The notes under the pieces: model-generated
What the model was told of the DNA's origin: nothing
Databases searched by the model: none
Seen by the model: only the letters and a program-made list of their open reading frames with translations
Origin: Nostoc parmelioides FACHB-3921
GTDB lineage: Bacteria > Cyanobacteriota > Cyanobacteriia > Cyanobacteriales > Nostocaceae
Direction: 5' to 3'
NCBI RefSeq assembly: GCF_014696625.1
Contig: NZ_JACJQL010000008.1
Span: forward strand, 62,001 to 126,000
DNA length: 64,000 nucleotides
Translations under genes and position numbers: made by a program
Shown here: piece by piece, positions 18,288 through 26,571 of the stretch
How the letters are laid out: every line of letters begins with the position of its first letter
How positions within the stretch are numbered: position 1 is the stretch's first letter

Positions 18288-20081
18288 ATGACATCTATTC
18301 TGCTGAACAATCGCTATCAAGTAATTCAAGTACTCGGTGCTGGGGGGTTTGGAGAAACCCTGTTGGCGGAAGATACTCATATGCCTTCTCGCCGTCGCTG
18401 CGTGATTAAGCAACTCAAACCAGTAAGCAACGACCCACAAGCCTATCAATCTATTCAACAACGGTTTGAGCGGGAAGCAGCAACTCTAGAGTTTTTGGGT
18501 GAACACAGCAACCAAATTCCCAGACTATACGCCTACTTTTCTGAAAATGGGCAGTTTTACCTTGTGCAAGAGTGGATTCATGGTCAGACCCTCAGACAGC
18601 TTTTGGTATCCCAAGGCGTTCAAAGCGAAGGTATTGTTAAAACAATTCTGTTGAGTCTGCTATCAGTTTTAGATTACGTCCACAGTAAGGGCATCATTCA
18701 CCGAGATATTAAACCCGATAATATTATTCTCCGTGACGTTGACCAAAAACCAGTGTTAATTGATTTTGGTGCAGTTAAAGAAACCATTCGTTCAGTCGTC
18801 AGTTCCCCAGGATATGCTACCCGATCGCTCGTCATCGGTACACCCGGATATATGCCTAGTGAACAAGCCGTAGGTAGACCAGTTTACGCCACTGATATCT
18901 ACAGCTTAGGTTTGACGGCGATTTATTTGTTAACTGGTAAAAGTCCTGAAGAATTGCCGACTCATCCCCAAACCGGGGAGGTTCTTTGGCAAAACTTTGC
19001 GCCTCATATCTCACAACAACTGGTATCTGTGCTGAATCAAGCCATTAAACCCCACGCAGGCGATCGCTACAGTACTGCCAGTAAAATGTTATATGCTTTA
19101 TCATCTAGTGTGACGGCTCAACCTAGCATCCCTCCCAGCACTACACCAACTCAACAAACCCAAGCCTTATCTATTCCCTCTATTAAACCTCAAGGTGAAC
19201 CTCTACGGTGGGCTGAACCCAATCGCCAAAAGTCTCTTTTAATCTTCGGTGGTCTCATAGCAGGTGGTTTAATGGCAGGAGTAGCAATGTCTACTTTGAC
19301 GCGTCCCCAACAATCGCAACCACCTGTTGTCAGTAATCCTATCCCTTCACCAGTCTCTCAAATTCCCACCACTGCACCCAATACTCCGCCTGTTTCCCCA
19401 GATTCTATCCTCCCTGATTCCACAGAACAGCCAGTAAATCCTGACACACCGCCACAAACAGAAACCCGCCAAGAAAACCCCAATCCGCCAGCAGTATTCA
19501 CACCCGCACCAGACAACACCCCCATCACAGCCGATACTCCAGCACCACAACCCAGCACAACACCAGAACCACAAAATCAACCTGTTCCCGCACCCCCAAC
19601 TCCAGCAGATTCATTACCTCGCAGAAAAGCAAATACAACCAGACCCAGTGTTCCCGCGTTTCCTACAGGTACAGCCAGAAGCACGGTAGAAGCCACACTC
19701 GGTAAGCCAAATAGAGACTTAAGAGGCGTGTGGGGCAATACTCGTGCAGTAGTATATCGGTTAGTTCCCAATCAAGTTGACTTAGGCTACTTATTTGATC
19801 GTAACTCTGGTGTGCTACGCCAAACTGAAGTATCGTTTGCTCAGTCGGTAGACCCCCAAGTCATGCAAAATACCTTAAATGGGATGTTGGGTGGTCAATC
19901 TACGGCAAAAATTCAGCAAGGCTTACAAAAAATCCAACAACGTCAGTCAGACAATTTTAGCTTTACCGCAGGTGGAGTTAAGGGTCAAATTGTCCGTCAG
20001 AACTGCGATTTAATTTACATTAGTGTTTGGGATGCAGATTTACACGATTTTGTCAACCCAGCCTCAGCGAAAGGGTGTTGA
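18288..20081 (+). CDS. Transmembrane Ser/Thr protein kinase (Hanks type), paralogue 2
   Basis: The 597-residue protein has an intact kinase domain: GAGGFGETL, K41, HRDIKPDN (H138-D140), DFGAVKE and GTPGYMPSEQ. One span (LLIFGGLIAGGLMAGVAM, about 315-332) separates it from a 150-residue Pro/Thr-rich linker. A C-terminal domain follows (FPTGTARSTVEATLGKPNRD to the end) that differs from that of the paralogue at 15271. Kinase and linker parts are clearly related, so a duplication followed by replacement of the sensor domain is likely. The frame opens at TTG 18258; the ATG at 18288 begins the conserved kinase start. Confidence 0.9.
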   Translation: MTSILLNNRYQVIQVLGAGGFGETLLAEDTHMPSRRRCVIKQLKPVSNDPQAYQSIQQRFEREAATLEFLGEHSNQIPRLYAYFSENGQFYLVQEWIHGQTLRQLLVSQGVQSEGIVKTILLSLLSVLDYVHSKGIIHRDIKPDNIILRDVDQKPVLIDFGAVKETIRSVVSSPGYATRSLVIGTPGYMPSEQAVGRPVYATDIYSLGLTAIYLLTGKSPEELPTHPQTGEVLWQNFAPHISQQLVSVLNQAIKPHAGDRYSTASKMLYALSSSVTAQPSIPPSTTPTQQTQALSIPSIKPQGEPLRWAEPNRQKSLLIFGGLIAGGLMAGVAMSTLTRPQQSQPPVVSNPIPSPVSQIPTTAPNTPPVSPDSILPDSTEQPVNPDTPPQTETRQENPNPPAVFTPAPDNTPITADTPAPQPSTTPEPQNQPVPAPPTPADSLPRRKANTTRPSVPAFPTGTARSTVEATLGKPNRDLRGVWGNTRAVVYRLVPNQVDLGYLFDRNSGVLRQTEVSFAQSVDPQVMQNTLNGMLGGQSTAKIQQGLQKIQQRQSDNFSFTAGGVKGQIVRQNCDLIYISVWDADLHDFVNPASAKGC

Positions 20082-20126
20082 AGTTGGGCAGGGGCAGGGG
20101 AGCAGGGGAGCAGGGGGAGGAGAAAA

Positions 20127-20175
20127 CTGTTGACTGTTGACTGTTGACTGTTGACTATTGACTATTGACTATTGA
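20127..20175. repeat. Heptamer tandem repeat (CTGTTGA x4, CTATTGA x3)
   Basis: Seven contiguous heptamers follow a 'gcagggg' low-complexity tract. The last two units lie inside the end of the DUF2470 gene and supply its final codons and stop. Confidence 0.85.
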
Positions 20176-20446
20176 CTCTAGCTTGTTTAACCATTGCAAT
20201 CAATGTGTGATGGGCATCTTCTGCATCGGCTAAAACATGATCGAAGTGGATACGCACGGGGACGGATTCGCCATTTACTTGTGCGGTTAAATCCATACCT
20301 TGAGCATCAATTGCCAGCATTTGGGCGGATGCGGCCTGGGTAACTCCGCCAAAAACCTGAGCATAGAGGACTACTGCATTTGCATGGTCTTCATTCATGT
20401 GATTGCAGATGCGTGAGCTAATTTCCGCAGAAAACTGTTCAGACAT
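20162..20446 (-). CDS. DUF2470 domain protein
   Basis: The 94-residue protein is a stand-alone DUF2470 domain, the C-terminal unit found in HugZ-type haem oxygenases and FMN-split-barrel proteins: ISSRICNHMNEDHANAVVLY, then MLAIDAQGMDLTAQV and VRIHFDHVLADAEDAHHTLI. The HMNEDHAD-like motif is characteristic. In cyanobacteria such short proteins are linked by family knowledge to haem or tetrapyrrole handling; the exact role is not known. The last four codons and the stop lie in tandem heptamers. Confidence 0.85.
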   Translation of the reverse strand: MSEQFSAEISSRICNHMNEDHANAVVLYAQVFGGVTQAASAQMLAIDAQGMDLTAQVNGESVPVRIHFDHVLADAEDAHHTLIAMVKQARVNSQ

Positions 20447-20665
20447 TGTTAAGATGAGGAATCAATAAAATGACTTTATAAATTTTAGGCTAACCGAGCG
20501 CAGATTTGCAGCAGTGGAGTTTGACCTTTGTCGCCAGGGCTGATTTTGTCAGAAACATCTACAATAACTTTAAATTCTTCAAGTAGTTTTTACCTATTGT
20601 TGCGGAATCCTAACCGCCTAAACTGTAGCAAAATTATTCAGCTGAGTTATTCCAGTTAAGAACCG

Positions 20666-21421
20666 ATGAGCCAAACTAGTCAACGTAGAATAGTTATTGG
20701 GGATGTACATGGACACTACGAGGGATTGATCACTTTATTAGAAGCGATCGCTCCCGGTAGTGATGACCAAGTTTATTTTTTGGGAGACTTAATTGATCGT
20801 GGCCCCCACAGCTCATACGTAATAGATTTAGTCAGAGACAATAATTATTTTTGTCTGTTGGGAAACCACGAACAGATGTTATTAAACATCCTTAGTGGTG
20901 ATATTTCTGTCGCCACAACGCAAGCATGGCTACATAGTGGAGGTCATGCAACGATCGCCAGTTATCCAGATCAAAGCATTCCTAAAGAACATTTAGAATG
21001 GCTAAGGAGTTTACCCACATATATTGACTTGGGTGACGTTTGGTTAACTCATGCTGGTCTTGACCCTAACCTACCCTTATCGGAACAAACAGCAGAACAG
21101 TTTTGCTGGATTAGGGAAGATTTTCATAGTATTCCCCAGCCATACTTTCCTGATAAACTAGTAATTATAGGTCACACTATTACATTTACTTTTCCTGGTG
21201 TAAATCCCGGTGAATTAGCTCAAGGACAGGGTTGGCTTGATATAGATACCGGTGCATACCATCCCCGTAGTGGTTGGTTAACAGGATTAGACATCACAAA
21301 TAATTTAATTTACCAAATTAATATTTTTACTAACTGCTTACGCACCTTACCCTTAGAGGAAGGAGTAATTACTGTTGATCCCAAGAAAATAGCGGTTCGC
21401 AGTAGCAAACAGCGAGCTTAA
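20666..21421 (+). CDS. Metallophosphatase, PP1/PrpA-like Ser/Thr phosphatase
   Basis: The 251-residue protein has the full PPP-family metal set: GDVHGHYEG (residues 13-21), GDLIDRGPHS (about 41-50), GNHEQM (about 72-77), H of LTHAGL and GHTI. PPP phosphatases remove phosphate from Ser/Thr (and Tyr in bacteria). The two kinase genes just upstream make a functional link conceivable, but they are separate units and this is inference. The ATG at 20666 is the first of the frame and fits the domain start. Confidence 0.85.
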   Translation: MSQTSQRRIVIGDVHGHYEGLITLLEAIAPGSDDQVYFLGDLIDRGPHSSYVIDLVRDNNYFCLLGNHEQMLLNILSGDISVATTQAWLHSGGHATIASYPDQSIPKEHLEWLRSLPTYIDLGDVWLTHAGLDPNLPLSEQTAEQFCWIREDFHSIPQPYFPDKLVIIGHTITFTFPGVNPGELAQGQGWLDIDTGAYHPRSGWLTGLDITNNLIYQINIFTNCLRTLPLEEGVITVDPKKIAVRSSKQRA

Positions 21422-21422
21422 C

Positions 21423-21450
21423 AATTCAAAATTCAAAATTCAAAATTCAA
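21423..21450. repeat. Heptamer tandem repeat (AATTCAA x4)
   Basis: Four AATTCAA units follow the phosphatase stop directly. Similar tracts occur at 33070-33090 and, inverted, at 33243-33270. Confidence 0.85.
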
Positions 21451-21536
21451 GATAAAACAAGTTTCACTCAGTGCTGAGTGCTGAGTAAGAAGAGTACACT
21501 GGGTAAATGCCCCATTAGATCAGCACTCAGCACTTT

Positions 21537-22373
21537 TTAAAGGATTGACCGAATTCTAGCGCGATAGGCTGCATTATCTAAGCCATCACGCCCACTACTG
21601 CCTTGGGAATTAATAGCACGTCTGAGAGAAGTGATGCGATCGCCTGTTGCTGGGTGAGTACTCAAAAATGCCGGCACAGAACCACCACCTTTCGTGAGTT
21701 TCTGCATAAAGGAAACCATCGCCGATGGTGCATAACCCGCTCTTGTTAAAGTTCTTAACCCTCTGGTGTCAGCATCAAACTCATCTTGACGGCTGCGGGG
21801 ACGGTTTAGCGCTAGTTCCACACCAAGTCCTACAGCTGTATTGCGGTCTAAACCTGTAGCTGAAGCTAAACCACTAGCCAGCGCTCGTTGTCGCATTTGT
21901 TTTACTAAATGTCTACCGCCAATGTGACCAATTTCATGAGCTATCACACTGGCTAATTCCGCTTCATTGTCTGCGGTTTTCAGTAAACCCGTGTGGATAT
22001 AAACAAAGCCGCCTAAAGTGGCAAAGGCGTTAACAGCATCATTTTCCACCACTTGGAAGGTAAAAGGAAGATTGGGGCGATCGCTATTTGCCACTAAGCG
22101 CTGTCCAATTTGGTCTACGTAGCGAGTAATTTCCGCATTCCGAGAAATTCTCACTTCGCCACTACGTAATTGCTGATTCATCTGATTGCCCAGATCAACT
22201 TCTTGGCGATCGGATATATTAGATAGCTGAAGTATTTGCACGCCTTGTAATAAAAGGGGTCGTAAGTCTATAGCCCTTCCAACCAAAGGTGTACCCAAAC
22301 ATAGACTCACAGCGACTACCACCGAAATTAATGGATAAAACCAGCGCCGCCACCACACACGGTAATTTGCCAT
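21537..22373 (-). CDS. M48-family zinc metalloprotease, secreted or membrane-anchored
   Basis: The 278-residue protein contains HEIGH at residues 146-150 within SVIAHEIGHIGGRHL, and the downstream RQDEFDADTRG segment with the third ligand. An N-terminal signal or anchor (FYPLISVVVAVSLCLG) points to export. The family includes BepA/YfgC-like envelope proteases. The frame opens at TTG 22430 and has ATGs at 22394 and 22391, but AGGAAAGG seven bases before the ATG at 22373 and the Arg-rich start MANYRVWWRRW favour the start given. Confidence 0.85.
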   Translation of the reverse strand: MANYRVWWRRWFYPLISVVVAVSLCLGTPLVGRAIDLRPLLLQGVQILQLSNISDRQEVDLGNQMNQQLRSGEVRISRNAEITRYVDQIGQRLVANSDRPNLPFTFQVVENDAVNAFATLGGFVYIHTGLLKTADNEAELASVIAHEIGHIGGRHLVKQMRQRALASGLASATGLDRNTAVGLGVELALNRPRSRQDEFDADTRGLRTLTRAGYAPSAMVSFMQKLTKGGGSVPAFLSTHPATGDRITSLRRAINSQGSSGRDGLDNAAYRARIRSIL

Positions 22374-22500
22374 TAAGCCTTTCCTGTTCATCATAAATTT
22401 GGCTAGAAGATAATTTTGGAACCACACCAAATAAGAGGACGTATCTATCCTTTTGTAAGTTGCATTTTTAACTCAGTCATTAGTCATTAGTTAACGGTTA

Positions 22501-22521
22501 ACTGTCAACTGTCAACTGTCA
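22501..22521. repeat. Heptamer tandem repeat (ACTGTCA x3)
   Basis: Three ACTGTCA units preceded by related CATTAGT units (22475-22500), in the spacer between the M48 gene and the DUF4330 gene. Confidence 0.75.
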
Positions 22522-22661
22522 ACCTTTTTCCCCAATCCCAATTTCTCAACTCATGATAAACTGTCGCGTAACTGCAACTGTCATTTGTAGAAGAGTTGCG
22601 GTGCCACTGATAAAACTTGTTGTTAAAATCAATTACCTCACATTGATTCGGAAAAATTTTT

Positions 22662-23192
22662 ATGGCTATTTTAGATTCCAAAGGTCGCTTGTTTGGCAAG
22701 GTCAACATTCTTGATTTAGGGGCTTTGCTTGTTATTGTAATGGTTATATTTGGTATCTTTGTATTTCCAGGCACTTCTGGCAGTGTTGCCCAAGTCGGGG
22801 CGAAAACAGTACCCATAGAAGTGGATTTGGTTGTTCGCGGTTTAAATGTGCGCGATCCACAACAGTTAGCTGGCAATGGGTTAAAAACAGGTGGTAAAAC
22901 TAAGGTTATTATCCGCAATCAACCTTATGGTGAGATTGAAATTAAGTCTGTGGAACAGTTACCAAGAACCGTAGTCGCTACTCAACCAGATGGTTCTGTC
23001 AAAGAATTACCAGATCCCAAGGCTAATAATTTTAGTACAGATATGCTGTTAACCTTAAACGGTAAAGCACAAGTTACTAAGGACGGCCCTGTTTTAGGTA
23101 ACAGTAAAGTAAAAATTGGTATGCCCTTTGAGTTGGAAGGCTTCAACTACAATTTCAATGCAACTGTCATTGATGTCAGATTACAAAGTTAG
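22662..23192 (+). CDS. DUF4330 domain membrane protein
   Basis: The 176-residue protein matches DUF4330: MAILDSKGRLFGKVNILDLG, one membrane span (ALLVIVMVIFGIFVF, residues 23-37), and an outside domain with IEVDLVVRGLNV and KTKVIIRNQPYGEIEI. The family is common in cyanobacteria and Firmicutes and has no established function. The ATG is the first in frame. It is a single unit between M48 and rqcH. Confidence 0.85.
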   Translation: MAILDSKGRLFGKVNILDLGALLVIVMVIFGIFVFPGTSGSVAQVGAKTVPIEVDLVVRGLNVRDPQQLAGNGLKTGGKTKVIIRNQPYGEIEIKSVEQLPRTVVATQPDGSVKELPDPKANNFSTDMLLTLNGKAQVTKDGPVLGNSKVKIGMPFELEGFNYNFNATVIDVRLQS

Positions 23193-23497
23193 GGACTGGG
23201 GACAAAAAAGTAAAAAGTAAAAAGGTAAAAGATTTTTTGGCGTTGCTGATTAGTGGGATGATTTTTGTCGGGCTTACGCCCCGCTTCGCTAACACGCAAA
23301 GGCGCAAAGACGCAAAGAATCAATATTCTGCTTTGTACAAAAGTCTCAATTCATCCCGCATTTATGCAACGCCGATTTTTTCTTTTGACTTTTGCCTTTT
23401 GCCTTTTGACTTTTGCCTTGGACTGGGGATTGGGCGAAAATCTTGGAGTAATTTCTCCCCCTGCCTCCCCTGCTTCCCCTGCTTCTTCTCCTGTCTC
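23193..23497. repeat. Repeat-rich spacer after the DUF4330 gene
   Basis: The 305-bp stretch contains 'gtaaaaagtaaaaaggtaaaag' heptamer-like repeats, 'cacgcaaaggcgcaaagacgcaaag' and 'cttttgccttttgccttttgac' units, and pyrimidine-rich 'cctgcctcccctgcttcccc'. These are all dispersed Nostoc spacer repeats. No gene is seen. Confidence 0.5.
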
Positions 23498-25237
23498 TCA
23501 GCTTCCTAGCTTCTCTATATCTACTAATTGCGGTTTTCCCCAAAGGATGCGTTCCTGTTTGTAAATAGCAATTCCTGGTTTAGCTCCTTTGGGTTTATAA
23601 ACGTGTTTGGGTTGGGTGTAAACGACTGGTACTTGGTCACTCTGACGACCGCGACTGTAGTAAGCTGTTAAATCAGCTACATATTGTAAGTCTGATACTT
23701 CTGGTATTGCACCCGGTTCTAAACGCAATAGTACATGGCTTCCGGGGATTTCTTGGGCATGGAACCATAAGTCATAATCTCCGGCTACTCGAAATGTTAA
23801 TTGGTCATTTTGGCGATTGTTGCGCCCGATTAAGACTGTGAAGCCATTAGGGGTACGATAGTTGTGAAAGTTAGTGCTAGCAGTTTCGTTGTTATTGCGG
23901 CTACGATACTCCAACTCTTCTAAATATTTCTGTCCAATTAATTCGTCGCGGATTTCTTCTAAAGCTTGCAAATCTTCTGCTGTTCGGTAGTTATCTATTT
24001 GGGCAATAGCAGCTTCTACTTGTTCTAAATAATCGATTTCTGCTTGTACTTCTTGCAGTAGTGGTTCGACAGCTATGCGGGCGCGTTTGAGTTTTTGGTG
24101 TTGTTTGTAGAGATTTTGGGCGTTCTGCACAGCATTTTTATCAGGCAAAAGAGCGATCGCCACAGGCTCACCTGTCTCAAAATCAGGGATGCTAATTTCT
24201 TTCATGCCTGGTTCCCAATTTTGTAGGTGTGCCATTAATAAATCAGCTTTTTGGCGATATTCATCGGCACGATCTGATTGCTGTAGGCGATCGCTAAAGG
24301 TTTGGGCTTTATTACGTAATTTGCCTAAAATATTACTTAATTTTTGATTTAGTTGATGGCGTAATTGAGCAAATAATTGTTGATTTAGCTGCTTAGTATA
24401 GTATTCGTTGATTAATGTTTGGATATCTTTGACTGGCGCAACAGCACCCCAACCCATAACTGTATATCCGTTTGCCATCCAAGCTGGTTGAAATTTACCA
24501 CTATCTAAGGTGTGTAACCATTCTTGCCAGCGTGCAAATAATCTTTCCCAGTCTTCAAAAGTTAGGGAATCAGTAGAAGTTTCTGGGGCAATGTTGGCTA
24601 CCAATAACATGGATTCTACCAACACAGCACTCAAGCCGCTATAACTTTTGAGCAACTGACGTTTAATCGCTCCTGGAACTAAACTTACTCTTTCTTGCCA
24701 CCGCGCTTGAGTTTCCTGCAAACTGGGGATAGTCCCAGTGAGTTTGGGCGGTGTCTCATAAGGTTGTCCAGTTTGGATAGGGCGCACGCTTGATTGTTGC
24801 TGACTCACTTGATGGGCAGCAGTAATAATTAGATTGTTGGCATCGGTGAGAATCACATTACTGTATTTACCCATGATTTCCCCGTAGATGTGATACAGTG
24901 CATCATCTCCAGGGCGACGGGCAAATTGTAAATCAATTACACGCTCCCAAGGGGCGATCGCTTCAATTGCGACTAAGGCTAATCCCCCCAACTGGTGGAC
25001 TAGTTGTTGGCTGAAAGTAAAGGTATCTGGTGTGCGTGGAGGTGGATCACCAATACAAATATGAGTTGCTTGAGGATGCCAAGAAATTTGTAGCCAACCT
25101 CTTTTGTCGAGGGTACGTAATGCTATAGCAATAGTGTAGCGATCGCGCTGATAAACTTGCTCTAGGCGGGATGGTAGCCAGTGAGCGCGGAGTTCGCTAC
25201 AAGTAGCTGTAAGGGTGGTAAAGTCTACTGGTTGCAT
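23498..25237 (-). CDS. rqcH: NFACT/Rqc2-type protein RqcH (fibronectin-binding A family)
   Basis: The 579-residue protein has an N-terminal NFACT-N domain (MQPVDFTTLTATCSELRAHW), a long coiled coil in the middle (about 280-440) and a C-terminal NFACT-R domain with DLWFHAQEIPGSHVLLR and PKHVYKPKGAKPG. Bacterial RqcH binds stalled 50S subunits and recruits tRNA-Ala to add alanine tails to stuck nascent chains. Length is typical. The start ATG at 25237 fits the domain start. It is monocistronic. Confidence 0.88.
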   Translation of the reverse strand: MQPVDFTTLTATCSELRAHWLPSRLEQVYQRDRYTIAIALRTLDKRGWLQISWHPQATHICIGDPPPRTPDTFTFSQQLVHQLGGLALVAIEAIAPWERVIDLQFARRPGDDALYHIYGEIMGKYSNVILTDANNLIITAAHQVSQQQSSVRPIQTGQPYETPPKLTGTIPSLQETQARWQERVSLVPGAIKRQLLKSYSGLSAVLVESMLLVANIAPETSTDSLTFEDWERLFARWQEWLHTLDSGKFQPAWMANGYTVMGWGAVAPVKDIQTLINEYYTKQLNQQLFAQLRHQLNQKLSNILGKLRNKAQTFSDRLQQSDRADEYRQKADLLMAHLQNWEPGMKEISIPDFETGEPVAIALLPDKNAVQNAQNLYKQHQKLKRARIAVEPLLQEVQAEIDYLEQVEAAIAQIDNYRTAEDLQALEEIRDELIGQKYLEELEYRSRNNNETASTNFHNYRTPNGFTVLIGRNNRQNDQLTFRVAGDYDLWFHAQEIPGSHVLLRLEPGAIPEVSDLQYVADLTAYYSRGRQSDQVPVVYTQPKHVYKPKGAKPGIAIYKQERILWGKPQLVDIEKLGS

Positions 25238-25312
25238 AACAAATTAGTCACTGGCATTTACAAGACAATGGTTAGTATACTTCTCTCTTCCCTCATTCTC
25301 AGTTATATAAAT

Positions 25313-25362
25313 TAAAAAAGCCGTTAGCTATTCTGAACTTTGGTAAGTTCAGGCTGTCGGCT
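25313..25362 (-). terminator. Terminator of the PEP-CTERM gene
   Basis: On the minus strand AGCCGACAGCCTGAACTT pairs with AAGTTCAG...GCT...CGGCT around ACCA and ends in TTTTTT. It lies about 40 bp after the PEP-CTERM stop and before the rqcH leader. Confidence 0.75.
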
Positions 25363-25403
25363 GGAGAATATTCTTGAGTTTTAATTAAAGTTTGCTATTC
25401 GTC

Positions 25404-26198
25404 TTAAGCTTGTTGACTAGCTACTTTCTTTTTGTAACCGAGAAATGATCCAGCGATCGTTGTTGTCAAGATAGCGCCTAAAACACCTGGTTCTGGTACT
25501 CTTCTGCGACCGGTTCCCACTTTAATTTGAAAGGCGAGGTTAGAATTGTTTGGCCGTGTACCACCCCAAGCAAATCTTGTTTTCCCGGTGAGTGTGAATG
25601 GCGTATCTATGTCCCCAACAGCTAAATAGTCCACATCTCTATTACCTGGTGTGCCAAGAGAGGATATGCTGGATATGGAATTTCCGTTGAGAGACAAGTC
25701 AGATAGTCCTACAAAATTGTTATTACCACCTTGGGCAGCAGTACGGAAATATATTTGATTTACAGGCTTATTGAACTCAGTGGACGAGAGTAGAACTGAT
25801 GGACCACCCGCACGGCTAACGGAAAAGTCTACCTTAGAACCTGTATAAGCTAAGGTAAAATCCCATAATGTATCGTTTCCCCAAATTAGTTGTCCTTGAG
25901 CAACTGGTTGTCCAGCGCCTATGGGCGCTCTCACATCTCTGTTAATACTTAATTCCTGAGTGCCGTTGGTAGCATTATTGCCAATTCGTCCCTCCGCCAC
26001 AAACAGTTCTTTAAAGTCACCGTTGTCCAACAACAAATTAAAATCTGTATCATCAAAACCAGGGGTAGCATCTTGAGAAGTTAAAGGAATGAGTGATACA
26101 GCTTGTGCTGATTGAGGCGCTAGAGATAGCCCCAAGGTGATTAATCCTAATAATGCCAGAGTTTTACTCTTGCTGAGAAAATTGTCAGGTGGTATCAT
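25404..26198 (-). CDS. PEP-CTERM sorting domain protein
   Basis: The 264-residue exported protein has a signal peptide (KTLALLGLITLGLSLAPQSAQA), a beta-rich middle with many Gly, Asn and Ser, and a C-terminal sorting signal: VPEPG, a hydrophobic span (VLGAILTTTIAGSFLGY) and KKK. PEP-CTERM proteins are processed by exosortase and delivered to the surface or matrix. No exosortase is in the window. The frame runs to 26303, but the ATG at 26198 has AGGGAA before it and starts the signal peptide. Confidence 0.85.
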   Translation of the reverse strand: MIPPDNFLSKSKTLALLGLITLGLSLAPQSAQAVSLIPLTSQDATPGFDDTDFNLLLDNGDFKELFVAEGRIGNNATNGTQELSINRDVRAPIGAGQPVAQGQLIWGNDTLWDFTLAYTGSKVDFSVSRAGGPSVLLSSTEFNKPVNQIYFRTAAQGGNNNFVGLSDLSLNGNSISSISSLGTPGNRDVDYLAVGDIDTPFTLTGKTRFAWGGTRPNNSNLAFQIKVGTGRRRVPEPGVLGAILTTTIAGSFLGYKKKVASQQA

Positions 26199-26420
26199 TT
26201 TGTTCCCTTGACTACAAAAAATATAATATTGCATTGCTACTAATACGGTATTTACGTAAGTAAACCCTTGTAAGAAAATACCATTATCGTTATGGCTTAA
26301 CAATAATTTTTTGATGTAGGGATATTTTAATTATGATGAATAAAGACAAAAAAATTTAGGGAAGAGGTATAATGTTGAACCCTAACCCTAATTTCTTAGT
26401 ATTTGATTATTACTAATAGA

Positions 26421-26525
26421 ACTTACGCATGAAAACGAAATATCAAGGGTTTGGAGAAGGGTATATGGGTATAAATGTTTGAAACCCTTACACCCGGTCT
26501 CAACAGAAAATCTCGGTGCGTAAGT
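26421..26525. mobile_element. 105-bp MITE-like element with ACTTACGCA ends
   Basis: The ends ACTTACGCAT and GTGCGTAAGT are inverted repeats. The interior (on the minus strand) reads 'ctgttgagaccgggtgtaag' and a C/T-rich tract. Decayed relatives lie at 35047-35134 and 51094-51200 on the plus strand. It lies in the 373-bp spacer between the PEP-CTERM and glycosyltransferase genes. Nothing else is seen there. Confidence 0.6.
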
Positions 26526-26571
26526 CCTAACTAATTCTCCATTAATCAATGAAAGAATAGGCTAAGAAGCC

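Noticed and set aside
20086..20180. Tandem heptamers considered as a CRISPR-like array
   Set aside because: Units are seven bases without spacers, so this is a short tandem repeat and not a CRISPR array.
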